Numbered from the stretch's first letter, positions 1-8,962 are shown. The stretch is 64,000 nucleotides of DNA from Kineosporia rhizophila (GCF_021277265.1 NZ_JAJSOH010000020.1:62001-126000); one strand, 5' to 3'. Notes: generated by a model from the sequence alone, not told the origin. Made by a program: numbers and translations.

Positions 1-630
1 GTCGCCGCCCGGTTCCTCGACCTGCTCTGGAACCGGCTGTTCGCCGACCCGATCCTGCTCGGCCGCTATCCCGAGGGCCTGGGCGAGGGGATGCCCGGCC
101 CGGTGGCCGAGGACCTGGAGCTGATCGGGCAGCCGCTCGACTTCTACGGTGTGAACTACTACAACCCGATGGGTGTGCGGGCGGCCGCCCCGGGCTCGCC
201 GCTGCCGTTCGACTACGCGGAGCTGAGCGGCTACCCGACAACGGGTTTCGGCTGGCCGGTGGTCCCCGAAGGGCTCACCGAGCTGTTGCTCGACCTGCAC
301 GCCCGCTACCCGGGCATCCCGCCGGTCGTCATCACCGAGAACGGCTGCTCCTATCCCGACGCGCCCGACGAGCAGGGAGTCGTCGACGATCAGGCCCGCA
401 TCGACTACCTCCAGGCCCATCTGCGGGCGGTCGAGGAAGCGGTGGCTCAGGGGGTGGACGTGCGGGGGTACTACTGCTGGTCGCTGATGGACAACTTCGA
501 GTGGGCGCACGGGTACACCCAGCGGTTCGGGCTGGTGCACATCGATTTTGAGACGCTCGTGCGCACTCCCAAACGCTCGTTCAGTTGGTACGCGGACCTG
601 GTGCGGGCGCACCGTGAAGGCCGGGCGTGA
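1..630 (+). CDS. Beta-glucosidase, GH1, C-terminal part (5' end outside window)
   Basis: This is the C-terminal 209 residues of a family 1 glycoside hydrolase; the frame is open from base 1, so the N-terminus and acid/base Glu lie upstream of the window. The nucleophile motif VITENG is present, with its Glu codon at 337-339. It is followed by the typical GH1 end YYCWSLMDNFEWAHGY and RFGLVHIDF, which builds the aglycone/sugar pocket. The enzyme would release glucose from cello-oligosaccharides or aryl glucosides, probably in the cytoplasm. Its TGA overlaps the GTG of the following transporter gene (GTGA at 627-630), so the two are translationally coupled: import plus hydrolysis of a glycoside. 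Family is certain; substrate is inferred. Confidence 0.93.
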   Translation, partial: VAARFLDLLWNRLFADPILLGRYPEGLGEGMPGPVAEDLELIGQPLDFYGVNYYNPMGVRAAAPGSPLPFDYAELSGYPTTGFGWPVVPEGLTELLLDLHARYPGIPPVVITENGCSYPDAPDEQGVVDDQARIDYLQAHLRAVEEAVAQGVDVRGYYCWSLMDNFEWAHGYTQRFGLVHIDFETLVRTPKRSFSWYADLVRAHREGRA

Positions 631-1836
631 GCACACAACTCGAGCGGGTCCCGCGCCTGTGGGTGGGTGGGCTCTTCCTGGCCAGCATCGGTCTGTGGTC
701 GGGTTTCTTCGGGCCGATCCAGGTGCTGCTCGCCCAGCAGGCCGAGGTGCTGGCCCCCGAGCACAAGGAATCGGCGCTGTCCCTGGTGACCGGTGTGGGG
801 GCGGCGGTCTCCACCGTCCTGAACCCGTTCTGGGGCGCGCTTTCCGATCGCACCACGCTGCGCCTGGGACGTCGGCTGCCGTGGGTGCTCGGCGGGGCCG
901 CTGCGGGCGCCGTGTCGATGGTGCTCCTGGCTCAGGCCGACAGCGTCGGGCAGATGGTCCTGGCCTGGGCGCTGGCCCAGGCCGGCCTGAACGCCATGCT
1001 GGCCGCGATCACCGCCACCGTGCCCGACCAGGTGCCGGTGCACGAGCGGGGTACCGTCGGCGGCGCCCTGGCCGTGGCCCAGACCCTGGGCGTGGTGGCC
1101 GGTTCCGGCATCGCCGCGGCCACCGGGAGCATTGCCGCCGGGTATCTCACGCTGGCGGCGGTGCTCCTGATCACCACCGTGCCCTACGCCCTCAATTCCC
1201 GCGACGTCCCGCAGTCCCGGCCACCGGCGTCCTTGAATTGGTCTGCGTTCTGGGTGTCGCCGCGTGAGCACCCCGACTTCGCCTGGGCCTGGCTCACCCG
1301 GTTCCTGATGAACCTGGGCAACGCGCTGCTCATCCTCTACCTGCTCTTCTACCTGGAAGACGCGGTGGGCCTGGCCGAGGACGAGGCCGAAGGGGCGGTG
1401 TTCGCCCTGACCGCGGTCTACGGCGCCTGCACTGTGGTCACCGCCTTCGCCGGTGGCTACTGGGTCCGACAAGGTCGGCCGGCGCAAGGTTTTCGTGATC
1501 TGGTCGGGCCTGGTCACGGCGGCCGCGCTGCTGCTGTTCGCCCTGGTGCCCACGCTGGCGGCGGCCTGGGTGGGGGCGGTGCTGCTGGGCATCGGGTTCG
1601 GCGCGTACACCGCCGTCGACTTCGCACTGATCACCCAGGTGCTGCCCGCGGCCGACGACCGCGCGAAGGATCTGGGCGTCATCAACATCGCCGCGGCCCT
1701 GCCGCAGGTGCTGGCCCCGGCCCTGGCGGCGGCCGTGCTGGCGCTCGAGCTGGGTTATGCCGGGGTGTTCGGGCTGGCGGCGGCGATCAGCGTGCTCGGA
1801 TCGGTGCTGGTGGGACGGATCCGGTCGGTGCCGTGA
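627..1836 (+). pseudogene. MFS sugar transporter, interrupted by a +1 frameshift
   Basis: A major facilitator superfamily carrier of about 402 residues if repaired. The first part (from GTG 627) reads through several membrane segments and the motif GALSDRTTLRLGRRLP to about position 1461. The remainder (transmembrane segments ending GSVLVGRIRSVP) is in another frame from about 1465 to 1836. Removing one G from the GGG at 1462-1464 joins them as YWSDKVGRRKVF, the expected MFS cytoplasmic loop motif between helices 8 and 9. The gene is therefore either a recent pseudogene or carries a base error. It is coupled to the beta-glucosidase, so a role in glycoside or oligosaccharide uptake is inferred. 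Confidence 0.8.
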
Positions 1837-1852
1837 ATGGCGGCGCGGTCCG

Positions 1853-2560
1853 CTACTCGGCCAGCCCGAGCAGCTCCTCCTGCCACGACTGCCGCCGGCC
1901 ATCGATCGAACCGACCGGACCAGCCGACCGGATCCCGTGCAGAGCACTCATCGACCAGCACACCAGCCCGTCCAGCGCCCTCACCCCAACCTGCTCGAAC
2001 ACCACCTTCTGCCCCCGCCGGGCAGCAATCCGCAGCACCAGCGCACGAGTAACACTCGGCAGCAGCCCCGGCCCGTCCGGCGGCCCGCACAGCACATCGC
2101 CCCGCCACCACATCAGCGAGCTCAGCGCCCCCTCCCGCACCCACCCCTCCGGTGACACGAGCACCGCCTCGGTGCCGTCGCCGCCCTGCGCACGCAGCTT
2201 CAGCAGGGTCTCCAGGTCGGGTCCTTTAACTAAAGGACGTTTGCGAGGGTCAGGGCGGTCGGGGAACCAGAGCGACACGGAGGACGAGGGGGGTGGGGCG
2301 GGCCTGACCCAGGCCCGGAACTCGCCCTGGTGGAACTCGATGCGGGGGAACCAGCGGCCGGTACGGGGGAGCAAGGGGAGCACGTCGTCGAAGAAGAGGC
2401 CGGCGTCGGGGTGGGCGCAGGAGCGGGTGAAGCGCTCGCGGTGCAGGTCCAGCCCGCGGCAGCGACCCTCGTCGACCAGCCAGGAGTCGGCCACGTCGAC
2501 CGCCACCGTGGCGTCGTTCGTGGGGGCGAAGGCGCCTCGGCCCAGCCAGCGCTGTTTCAC
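1853..2560 (-). CDS. Class IV aminotransferase-like protein
   Basis: 235 residues. The C-terminal two thirds match the fold-type IV PLP enzyme family (branched-chain aminotransferase / aminodeoxychorismate lyase). Visible features are VKGPDLETLLKLRAQ, a stretch AVLVSPEGWVREGALSSL resembling the usual 'D/E-G-x-L-x-E-G-x-x-S-N' segment, then GPGLLPSVTRALVL. The usual Asn of the 'S-N' pair is Leu here. The N-terminal segment (LVDEGRCRGLDLHRERFTRS) also fits the family. It could be a 4-amino-4-deoxychorismate lyase-like protein or a D-amino acid transaminase paralogue; the reaction is not decided by sequence. It converges on the broken transporter with a 16-base gap. Confidence 0.7.
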   Translation of the reverse strand: MKQRWLGRGAFAPTNDATVAVDVADSWLVDEGRCRGLDLHRERFTRSCAHPDAGLFFDDVLPLLPRTGRWFPRIEFHQGEFRAWVRPAPPPSSSVSLWFPDRPDPRKRPLVKGPDLETLLKLRAQGGDGTEAVLVSPEGWVREGALSSLMWWRGDVLCGPPDGPGLLPSVTRALVLRIAARRGQKVVFEQVGVRALDGLVCWSMSALHGIRSAGPVGSIDGRRQSWQEELLGLAE

Positions 2561-2708
2561 GGAGCTGATTGTCGCTCAGGGGTCACACGCGGAGCTCGAC
2601 GGGCTCGTCGGGACTCGTCGTGGCCGGTCGTCGCCGCTAGCCTGAACCCGCACAGAAGCGACAAAGGCGCCGGGCTGTGCAGTCCGGGCGCGGATCGGGA
2701 GGGGAACC

Positions 2709-3569
2709 GTGACCGAGCCAGAGAAGTCCGACCAGCCGAGCGAGCCGGGGCAGCCGGGTCAGCCACCGGCGGATGCCACCCGCCAGGCCGTCCATCCGGA
2801 CCACCTGATCCCGAACTCGGCCCGGATGTACGACTACTGGCTCGGCGGCAAGGACAACTACGCGGCCGACCGCGAGCTGGCCGACTTCTTCCTGCAGAAG
2901 ATCCCCTCGATGCGGGAGATGGCGCGGGCCAACCGGGACTTCGTCAACCGGGCCACGCACGCCCTGGCGGCCGAGGGGGTGCGCCAGTTCCTGGACATCG
3001 GCACCGGCATCCCCACGAGCCCCAACCTGCACGAGACCGCGCAGTCGGTGGCGCCGGACGCGCACGTGGTCTACGCCGACAACGACCCGGTGGTGCTGGC
3101 GCACGCCCGGGCGCTGATGATCAGCAACGAGGTGGGGCAGGTCGCCTACATCGCCGCGGACGTGCGGCGGCCGGAGGCGATCCTGGCCGATCCGGAGCTG
3201 CGGGCCCAGCTCGACCTCGAGCGGCCGGTCGCGCTGATGCTGATCGCGGTGCTGATGCTGATCGACGACCGGGAGGACGTGCAGGGCTCGGTGGCCAAGC
3301 TGCGCGAGGCCCTGCCGTCCGGCAGCTACTTGGCCATCACTCATCCCACGGCCGACTTCGACCCGCCGGTGGTGAACGAGGTCACCGAGTCGGCGCGGGC
3401 CTCGGGCATGACCTTCGTGCCGCGGGCCAAGGCCGAGGTCGAGCAGTTCTTCGGCGACTGGGAGCTGATCGAGCCGGGGCTGGTGCCGGTGCGCGCCTGG
3501 CGGCCCGACGGCCCGGTGGAGGACCCGCAGTCGGCCTGGTACTGGGCAGGCGTGGCCCGCAAGCCGTAG
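2709..3569 (+). CDS. SAM-dependent methyltransferase, DUF574 (Methyltransf_19) family
   Basis: 286 residues, matching the actinomycete-specific PF04672 family. A Pro/Gln-rich start is followed by the family hallmark HLIPNSARMYDYWLGGKDNY at about residues 30-49, the SAM-binding loop FLDIGTGIPTSPNLHE near residue 97, and the acidic strand end VVYADNDPVV. GTG 2709 is chosen because GGGAGGGG sits just upstream. Members are abundant in Streptomyces, Frankia and relatives, mostly with no known substrate; a few are tied to natural-product or regulatory roles. No neighbour here indicates a substrate. Confident as to family, not function. Confidence 0.92.
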   Translation: MTEPEKSDQPSEPGQPGQPPADATRQAVHPDHLIPNSARMYDYWLGGKDNYAADRELADFFLQKIPSMREMARANRDFVNRATHALAAEGVRQFLDIGTGIPTSPNLHETAQSVAPDAHVVYADNDPVVLAHARALMISNEVGQVAYIAADVRRPEAILADPELRAQLDLERPVALMLIAVLMLIDDREDVQGSVAKLREALPSGSYLAITHPTADFDPPVVNEVTESARASGMTFVPRAKAEVEQFFGDWELIEPGLVPVRAWRPDGPVEDPQSAWYWAGVARKP

Positions 3570-3623
3570 GCCGGGAGGTCGCGACTGGCGGGACGGGCGG
3601 GGCTGACTAGATTGGGGCGCAGT

Positions 3624-3660
3624 GGGACAGCGGGGTTGAGCACCAGGCCTGGCCTGTCCC
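3624..3660. repeat. Imperfectly spaced inverted repeat with nested palindrome
   Basis: GGGACAG (3624-3630) and CTGTCCC (3654-3660) are perfect complements flanking an inner palindrome CCAGGCCTGG (3643-3652). It lies between the methyltransferase gene and the next small ORF and could be a terminator or a structured leader. No T-tract follows. Confidence 0.3.
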
Positions 3661-3727
3661 GGCAAGTGCTGAGGAGTGGGCGGTCATCGGCAAGCAGAGC
3701 ACTGCCGTAGCAGCGACCGGCACCTGG

Positions 3728-3979
3728 GTGGACCCGGACGGAGTCCGGCGTCCCTCGGGTGAGGTGCACGGCTGGCGGCAGGGGATGAACCAGACGTTGT
3801 GCGGGCTGGCGCTGAGCCGGTCGCGGCTCAGTCGCTTCCCGCACGTCTCCTGGGCCGACGCCGACCCGGCCACCGGGGCGCACGCCGACGCGGTGGCCGA
3901 GGTGTGCCCACGCTGTGCCGCGGCGATGGGGGTGCGGCGTGACAGCCGGCCCTGGACACGCCACGACCCCCGACCCTGA
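3728..3979 (+). CDS. Small hypothetical protein with a C-terminal CxxC
   Basis: 83 residues from GTG 3728. The frame is open upstream to a stop at 3608 and includes an in-frame ATC near a GAGGAG, so the start is uncertain. The N-terminus (VDPDGVRRPSGEVHGWRQGMNQTLCGLALSRSRL) continues into SWADADPATGAHADAVAEVCPRCAAAM, a CPRC motif that could bind zinc or be redox-active, and ends in a basic tail. No family is recognised with certainty. It is followed by the 33-residue membrane protein gene. Support is base composition, the ordered motif and the lack of any competing reading. Confidence 0.5.
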   Translation: MDPDGVRRPSGEVHGWRQGMNQTLCGLALSRSRLSRFPHVSWADADPATGAHADAVAEVCPRCAAAMGVRRDSRPWTRHDPRP

Positions 3980-4020
3980 GCAGCTCAGCAACCAGTCAGC
4001 TTCTCTTCCCCCGGAGGCGA

Positions 4021-5496
4021 TCAGTCATGTTCTTCTTCTTCTCCAACCGCCTCGGCTGCCTCGGCTCGATCGCCGTCAGCATCATCGGCACCCTGATCGT
4101 CGTCGCCCTCCTGGCCATGTTCCTCTGAGGCCACCCGGTGCAGCAGTGTCTGCCAGTCGCGCAGATACTGCTGCACCGAGTGGGTTCCGGCCTCGGCCCG
4201 GGCCGCCGTGCTCAGCCGGGCCAGCAGATCCGGGTCGCGCACGAGCCGCAGCATCTGGTCGGCCAGTTCGCCGGTGTCACCCGGGCGCACCAGAAAACCG
4301 GCTGATCGCACCTGTTCCCGCGGACCGTAGGCGATGTCGTAGGCGATCACCGGGCACCCCCGGGCCAGGGCCTCCAGCACCACCAGCGGGTAGCCCTCGA
4401 ACCGGCTGGTCAGCAGGAGCGCGGTGGCGGTGTGCAGTTGCTCCTTGGCCGCCGCGTCGTAACCCCGCAGCCGAACTGCGTGCTCGAGACCACTCGTCCG
4501 TAATTGGTTCTGCAACTCCTCCCGAAGGCTGCCCTCACCGTAGATGTCCAGAGTGGCCCCCGGCTCCTCGGCGACCACCGTGGCGAAGGCGCGTACAGCG
4601 TCCTCAATCTGTTTCTGTCGTTCCAGCCGCCCGATCATGACGAACCGTTGCGCTTGCCTGGCCTTTTCGTCTCCGACGGAGGGTTCGGTCACCGGATTCG
4701 GGATGACGTAAACGTTGTCGGCGGTGTCGAAGCGCCGGACGATGTCCTCACGCTGCCGTCCGGTCAGGGTGACCAGGGCCGAGAGCTGAGGAATGGCCTC
4801 GAGCACCGGCAGATGGGTGGGATGCGGCTCCGAATCCGGGTGGTACGGCTCGAGAACGTGGATGTTGTGCACCACATGGATCAGCCGTACCTGTTCCTGA
4901 TGGGCCAGCGGAACCAGGTGGCGCAGGGCGAAACGGCTGTCGGAGACGACGAAGACGGGCGTCGAGGGGTCGGGGTCGAACAGGCCGGTGACCCACCACC
5001 GGCGCAGGGCGCCCAGCCCGCCGAACCGACGCACCACCCGGTTGTTCCGGTCGGCCAGCAGCAGACCCTGCGAACTGCGGCGCAGATAGACGCTGCCGTC
5101 GGCCCGCCGGTAGTCGGTCATCACCGCCGTGCCCTTGGAGTACGAACTCAGATGCACCGTGCCGTCCGGATGCGGCTGGTCGGTGCGGTCCAGGTCCACC
5201 GGATCGGGCAGTGGGGGAGCCTGATCCGGGGCCAGGGGCGGTGGCTCGTTGCGCAGCCATTCGAACAGGTTCAGGATCACCGTGCTCGGGGCGATCTGCC
5301 CAGCGGCCGCGAGTTCCGCGCGGATGTGCGGGTAGTCGGGCTGGTCGTCGAAAGACAGCAGAGTGGGCGTGATCCCGGCCTGCTCGGCGAAGAGCCGGTT
5401 GCGCAGCAGGAACATCGCCGTCTGCCCACCCCGGCCCAGGGCCAGGCGGGAGGTGACGGCGAGGTACTGACCCGGGGGGAAGGCGAAGCCGGGCAC
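4021..5496 (-). CDS. Glycosyltransferase, GT4 family (TagE-like)
   Basis: 491 residues from GTG 5496, which overlaps the TAG of the upstream methyltransferase by one base (TAGTG). The C-terminal half is a GT-B nucleotide-sugar domain: RFVMIGRLERQKQIEDA, IYGEGSLREEL, then the EX7E motif in SRFEGYPLVVLEALARG followed by CPVIAYDIAYGP. The N-terminal half (FLLRNRLFAEQAG, LLSFDDQPDY, VHLSSYSKGTAV, RLIHVVHNIHV) resembles poly(glycerol phosphate) alpha-glucosyltransferases, so an extracellular polymer or teichoic-acid-like acceptor is plausible. The last ~36 residues are an Asp/Glu-rich tail that lies antisense to the 33-residue membrane protein gene. Pairing with a TylF-type methyltransferase suggests synthesis of a methylated surface glycan. 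Confidence 0.88.
   Translation of the reverse strand: MPGFAFPPGQYLAVTSRLALGRGGQTAMFLLRNRLFAEQAGITPTLLSFDDQPDYPHIRAELAAAGQIAPSTVILNLFEWLRNEPPPLAPDQAPPLPDPVDLDRTDQPHPDGTVHLSSYSKGTAVMTDYRRADGSVYLRRSSQGLLLADRNNRVVRRFGGLGALRRWWVTGLFDPDPSTPVFVVSDSRFALRHLVPLAHQEQVRLIHVVHNIHVLEPYHPDSEPHPTHLPVLEAIPQLSALVTLTGRQREDIVRRFDTADNVYVIPNPVTEPSVGDEKARQAQRFVMIGRLERQKQIEDAVRAFATVVAEEPGATLDIYGEGSLREELQNQLRTSGLEHAVRLRGYDAAAKEQLHTATALLLTSRFEGYPLVVLEALARGCPVIAYDIAYGPREQVRSAGFLVRPGDTGELADQMLRLVRDPDLLARLSTAARAEAGTHSVQQYLRDWQTLLHRVASEEHGQEGDDDQGADDADGDRAEAAEAVGEEEEHD
4027..4128 (+). CDS. 33-residue hydrophobic membrane protein (MFFFFSNRLGCLGS type)
   Basis: A very short gene reading MFFFFSNRLGCLGS, then a hydrophobic helix (IAVSIIGTLIVVALLAMFL) and TGA at 4126-4128. 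It has a clean Shine-Dalgarno GGAGG at 4013-4017, nine bases from ATG 4027. Small proteins with an 'MFFF-SNR-G' start and one transmembrane segment recur in actinobacterial genomes and are often unannotated; I recognise that pattern but know no function. It overlaps, on the opposite strand, the last 36 codons of the glycosyltransferase gene, a region that translates there as a low-complexity Asp/Glu tail. That suggests selection here acts on the + strand. Confidence 0.7.
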   Translation: MFFFFSNRLGCLGSIAVSIIGTLIVVALLAMFL

Positions 5497-6374
5497 TAGG
5501 GCTTGATCGCGACGCGACCGGTGCCGGCCCGCCACAGGGCCAGCTGGAAACCGTTGTCCCGCAGCCACTCGTCGGTGGCCTGCCGGGCCCCCTGCCACCA
5601 GCCGTAGTCGTCGAGGATGAGCACCCCGCCGGAGACCAGGCGCGGGTACAGGTGTTCCAGCTCGTGGCGGGTGGAGGAGTACCAGTCGGTGTCCAGGCGC
5701 AGCAGGGCGATCGACTCGGGAGCCTTCTGCGGCACCGTGTCCTCCACCTTGCCGGGCACGAAGTGCACCCGCTCGGCCGGGTAGGGCACCGTCTCGAAGC
5801 CGGCCTTCACGTCCTCCAGCGAGGCGTAGGCCCAGATGGTCTGCTCACGGGTGCCCTCGGCGAGCAGTTCCTGCGCGGTGCGGCCGTCGGTGCGCACGTC
5901 GTTCTCCTCTGGCGGCGGCATGCCCTCGAAGGTGTCGAACAGGTACAGCTCGCGGGACTGATCGCCGCCGGCGGTCAGGGTGCGGGCCACCGCGTGCATC
6001 GAACCACCGCGCCAGACACCGCATTCCACCACGGCGCCCGGGACCTGGTGGTCGCGGATGTACCGGGTGGCGGTGATCAGCGCGTGCAGCTTGTCGTTGC
6101 TGGTCATCGTGTAGGGGCGGACCGCGGTGATGACGTCCTTGATCTCGTCGTCGAAGTCCCGGGGGAACGGCTTGGCCTTGCTCGCGCTCTTCGGGGCGGC
6201 GGGAGCAGAGGCAGGGGTGGAGGCAGAGCCGGCGAGGCGTTCCAGGCGAGCGGTCGCCTTCTCCAGGCGGGTGACCGTCTTGTTCAGCCCGCGCGGAGCC
6301 GCCGGGGCCGGCCGCGACAGCTGGTACCCCGTGGCGCGCACCAGTAGGCCATTTACCGTTCGCTTGAGATTCAC
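5496..6374 (-). CDS. TylF/MycF-family O-methyltransferase
   Basis: 292 residues starting at GTG 6374. A basic, Ala/Pro-rich N-terminal ~70 residues precedes the methyltransferase core. The SAM-binding loop is VVECGVWRGGSMHAVA (about residue 120), then YLFDTFEGMPPP, the metal-binding LDTDWYSSTRHELEHLYP (about 225) and GGVLILDDYGWWQGAR. These are the signature segments of the Mg2+-dependent TylF/MycF sugar O-methyltransferases (PF05711), which methylate deoxysugars in macrolides and also glycan sugars. The one-base overlap with the downstream GT4 gene makes a surface glycan or glycolipid the likelier target here, because no PKS or deoxysugar genes are near. Confidence 0.9.
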   Translation of the reverse strand: MNLKRTVNGLLVRATGYQLSRPAPAAPRGLNKTVTRLEKATARLERLAGSASTPASAPAAPKSASKAKPFPRDFDDEIKDVITAVRPYTMTSNDKLHALITATRYIRDHQVPGAVVECGVWRGGSMHAVARTLTAGGDQSRELYLFDTFEGMPPPEENDVRTDGRTAQELLAEGTREQTIWAYASLEDVKAGFETVPYPAERVHFVPGKVEDTVPQKAPESIALLRLDTDWYSSTRHELEHLYPRLVSGGVLILDDYGWWQGARQATDEWLRDNGFQLALWRAGTGRVAIKP

Positions 6375-6458
6375 ATGTCACATTAGACACGTTTGCCCGC
6401 CGTTCTGCTGGCCAGAACGGGTACAAACGGGCAATTGACTCGGAAAAAAGGCTTGCGG

Positions 6459-8690
6459 TCAGCTCTCCGGCGGCAGAAGTCGCTGCAGCAGGCGAGGTTT
6501 GAGCACCTCGGCGAGCCGGGTACGGACGAACGGGGCCAGGGTGCGTGAGTAGGTGCCGGTGAGGTGGTGGTCGTCGCGGTAGATGAGGGCGTCGCCGATC
6601 ACCGAGGGGCACTGCTCGTCGGTGCACAGACGGTCGTTGAGGTCGAGCACCGGGTCACCGGCCCGCTGGGCGGCGGTCCGGACCACGCCTTCCCCGGCCA
6701 GTGCCTCCTCGCGGTCCTTGGCGCAGTTGGCCAGCGTGTTCAGGTTGAGGCTGACGCACTCGGGCACGTCCATCGCCATCCGCGGGGTCTCGGCGAAGGT
6801 CACCACCGGGATGCCCGCCCGCTTCATCTCGGCCAGCCGCACCCGCAGACCGCGGATCATCTCGCGGCGCTTCACCTCGCCGCGCACCACCTTCCCGTTC
6901 TTGAACACCGGGTAGGTCTCCAGTTGGGTGGTGAACAGCAGGTCCGGGTCCATCGCGGTGACCTGATCGCGCACCGCCTGGTTCCAGTCGATGCAGGAGG
7001 TGTAGAGCGCCCCGCTCTCGAATCGCCGGGTGTCGGAGAAGGCGCAGCCGGCCTTGGTCATCGAGATCAGCTGCCAGCGTTCCTGCCGGGCGATCTCCTC
7101 CAGCGCGGGGATCCACTGGCCCATCTTGGAGTCGCCGACCGCCACGACGGTGGGGGAGTCCGGCCCGGCGCGGAAGTCGAACACGCAAGGACGGACGGTT
7201 GCGTCGGCGTAGTTGGACGGGCAGCCGCGCGTGTAGATCTCGCCGCTGTCGTTCTTGGCCTCCTCCGGTCGCGGGGTGAGGGCCTTGGCTGCCGGCTGCA
7301 CCTCGATGGTGCCCGCCGCGCCCACGGCGTGCACCGCTTCCTGTACCGAGCGGGCCTGGGCCAGGAGCGTTCCCGAACCGGCGGCCACCAGGGCCAGAGT
7401 CAGACCGCCGGCCAGGCCCAGCCGGGTAGGGGCCCAGAAGCGGGCGGTACGGGCGGGATTCTCGACCAGCGCATAGGTGGCGGCGGCCAGGGCCAGGCTG
7501 ATCGCCACGACGGCCAGGCCCTCGACCACAGTCAGGTCGCCGTCGACCTGGGCGAACACCACCAGGGGCCAGTGCCAGAGGTAGAGCGAGTAGGAGATGT
7601 CGCCGATCCGGGTCAGCGCGGGGTTGGACAGCAGCAGGTGGGCGCCCTGTGCGGCCAGGCCGTAGCGCAGGATCAGCACGGTGCCGACGACCACCACCAC
7701 GGTGAGCGGGCCCGGCCACATGGTTTCCGGCCGCACCACGAAGAGGGCGCCGAGAATCAGGACCAGTCCGCTCCAGCCGAGCAGGGCGCGGCTCCAGCGC
7801 TGGCCCTGGGTGGCTGCGCGGGCGTGGGCCCGGCGGCGGGCCCGCGGCATGGTGATCGCGCACAGGGCGCCGGCCGCGAGCTCCCAGACCCGGGTGTGGG
7901 TGGTGAAGTAGGTCTGGGGTGAGTAGGTGAGCAGGGCCAGCAGCAGGGAGCCGGCGATCACGGCGCTGATCACGCCGATCGCCACCTTCTTGGTGCGGGC
8001 CAGCAGCACCAGGCTGATCAGCAGGGGCCAGGCCAGGTAGAACTGCTCCTCGATGGCCAGCGACCAGAAGTGCTGCAGCGGGCTGGGGGCGGCGCCCTCG
8101 CTAAGGTAGTCGACCGATCCGGCGGCCAGGCGCCAGTTGATCGCGTAGGCCGCCGAGGCGATGGCGTCCTGCCCGACGCTTTCCCAGCGGGAGGCGGGCA
8201 GCCACCAGCGTGCGGTCAGGCAGGTGACGAGCAGCACCAGGACGCTGGCGGGCAGCAGTCGGCGGGCGCGCTTGGCCCAGAACGCGGTCAGCGAGATCCG
8301 GCCGGTCTTCTGGTGCTCGCGCACCAGCAGGCCGGTGATCAGGAAACCGGACAGGACGAAGAAGACGTCGACGCCGAGGAAGCCGCCGCTGGGCCCGAGA
8401 CCGGTGTGGTACAGCAGGACCATCAGGACGGCGACCGCCCGCAGGCCCTGCACGTCGGTGCGGAAACCGGCGCCCGGAGTGGTGACCGGCAGCCGGTTGG
8501 TGTGCGGCGTCTGAGGGCGCCGGTTCTGCCGGGGTATCCGGGGGCCGCCGGACGGGCGGCGCAACACCTGGAGGACGTCGGTGCCGGGTGTTCGGGTGAC
8601 CCGGACCGATTCTGTGGTGCTGGTTCTCGTGCGCGGGCGAAGGGGGAGGCCGGTGCCTGCTTCCACGTGCGTCCCCCGGGGATGGGTCAT
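6459..8690 (-). CDS. Acyltransferase 3 / SGNH hydrolase (OafA-YrhL type)
   Basis: About 743 residues from ATG 8690; the frame stays open further upstream but that part is Arg/Pro-rich and overlaps the TPP riboswitch, so it is not used. The acyltransferase-3 domain begins FRTDVQGLRAVAVLMVLLYH with the catalytic His, continues GFLGVDVFFVLSGFLITG and WSLAIEEQFYLAWPLL, and spans about ten membrane helices. After a linker, a periplasmic-side SGNH domain carries VVAVGDSKMGQW and, near the end, RDDHHLTGTYS with the Asp-x-x-His pair. Such proteins O-acetylate cell-wall or surface polysaccharides. Next to the GT4/TylF pair, it may decorate the same polymer. Confidence 0.9.
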   Translation of the reverse strand: MTHPRGTHVEAGTGLPLRPRTRTSTTESVRVTRTPGTDVLQVLRRPSGGPRIPRQNRRPQTPHTNRLPVTTPGAGFRTDVQGLRAVAVLMVLLYHTGLGPSGGFLGVDVFFVLSGFLITGLLVREHQKTGRISLTAFWAKRARRLLPASVLVLLVTCLTARWWLPASRWESVGQDAIASAAYAINWRLAAGSVDYLSEGAAPSPLQHFWSLAIEEQFYLAWPLLISLVLLARTKKVAIGVISAVIAGSLLLALLTYSPQTYFTTHTRVWELAAGALCAITMPRARRRAHARAATQGQRWSRALLGWSGLVLILGALFVVRPETMWPGPLTVVVVVGTVLILRYGLAAQGAHLLLSNPALTRIGDISYSLYLWHWPLVVFAQVDGDLTVVEGLAVVAISLALAAATYALVENPARTARFWAPTRLGLAGGLTLALVAAGSGTLLAQARSVQEAVHAVGAAGTIEVQPAAKALTPRPEEAKNDSGEIYTRGCPSNYADATVRPCVFDFRAGPDSPTVVAVGDSKMGQWIPALEEIARQERWQLISMTKAGCAFSDTRRFESGALYTSCIDWNQAVRDQVTAMDPDLLFTTQLETYPVFKNGKVVRGEVKRREMIRGLRVRLAEMKRAGIPVVTFAETPRMAMDVPECVSLNLNTLANCAKDREEALAGEGVVRTAAQRAGDPVLDLNDRLCTDEQCPSVIGDALIYRDDHHLTGTYSRTLAPFVRTRLAEVLKPRLLQRLLPPES

Positions 8691-8962
8691 GCCGTCCTGG
8701 CGTGTCGCATCCCTTCGATCCGTGTCACCAGGATGGCCTTGCTGATCACGTTGTGTGATCCCGTCCGGGCAAGTTACCGCACGACGCGGGCCGGTGTCGC
8801 CCGCCGCGCGGCCGTCGTGTCCACCCCCGCCGCTCCGAGGGCTTTGCCTGCGCCGCAACGATCTTCGCAGTGTCCGATGTGCCCCGGAACGCCTCCCGGG
8901 GCCTGAGGCCGAAAGGCGGGTGTTGCGCGGATCGGGCGGGAAATGAGAATGTCCTGCCAAGA

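Noticed and set aside
1453..1470. Programmed frameshift in the MFS gene
   Set aside because: No slippery heptamer, no downstream pseudoknot evident, and MFS genes do not use frameshifting. Mutation or base error is simpler.
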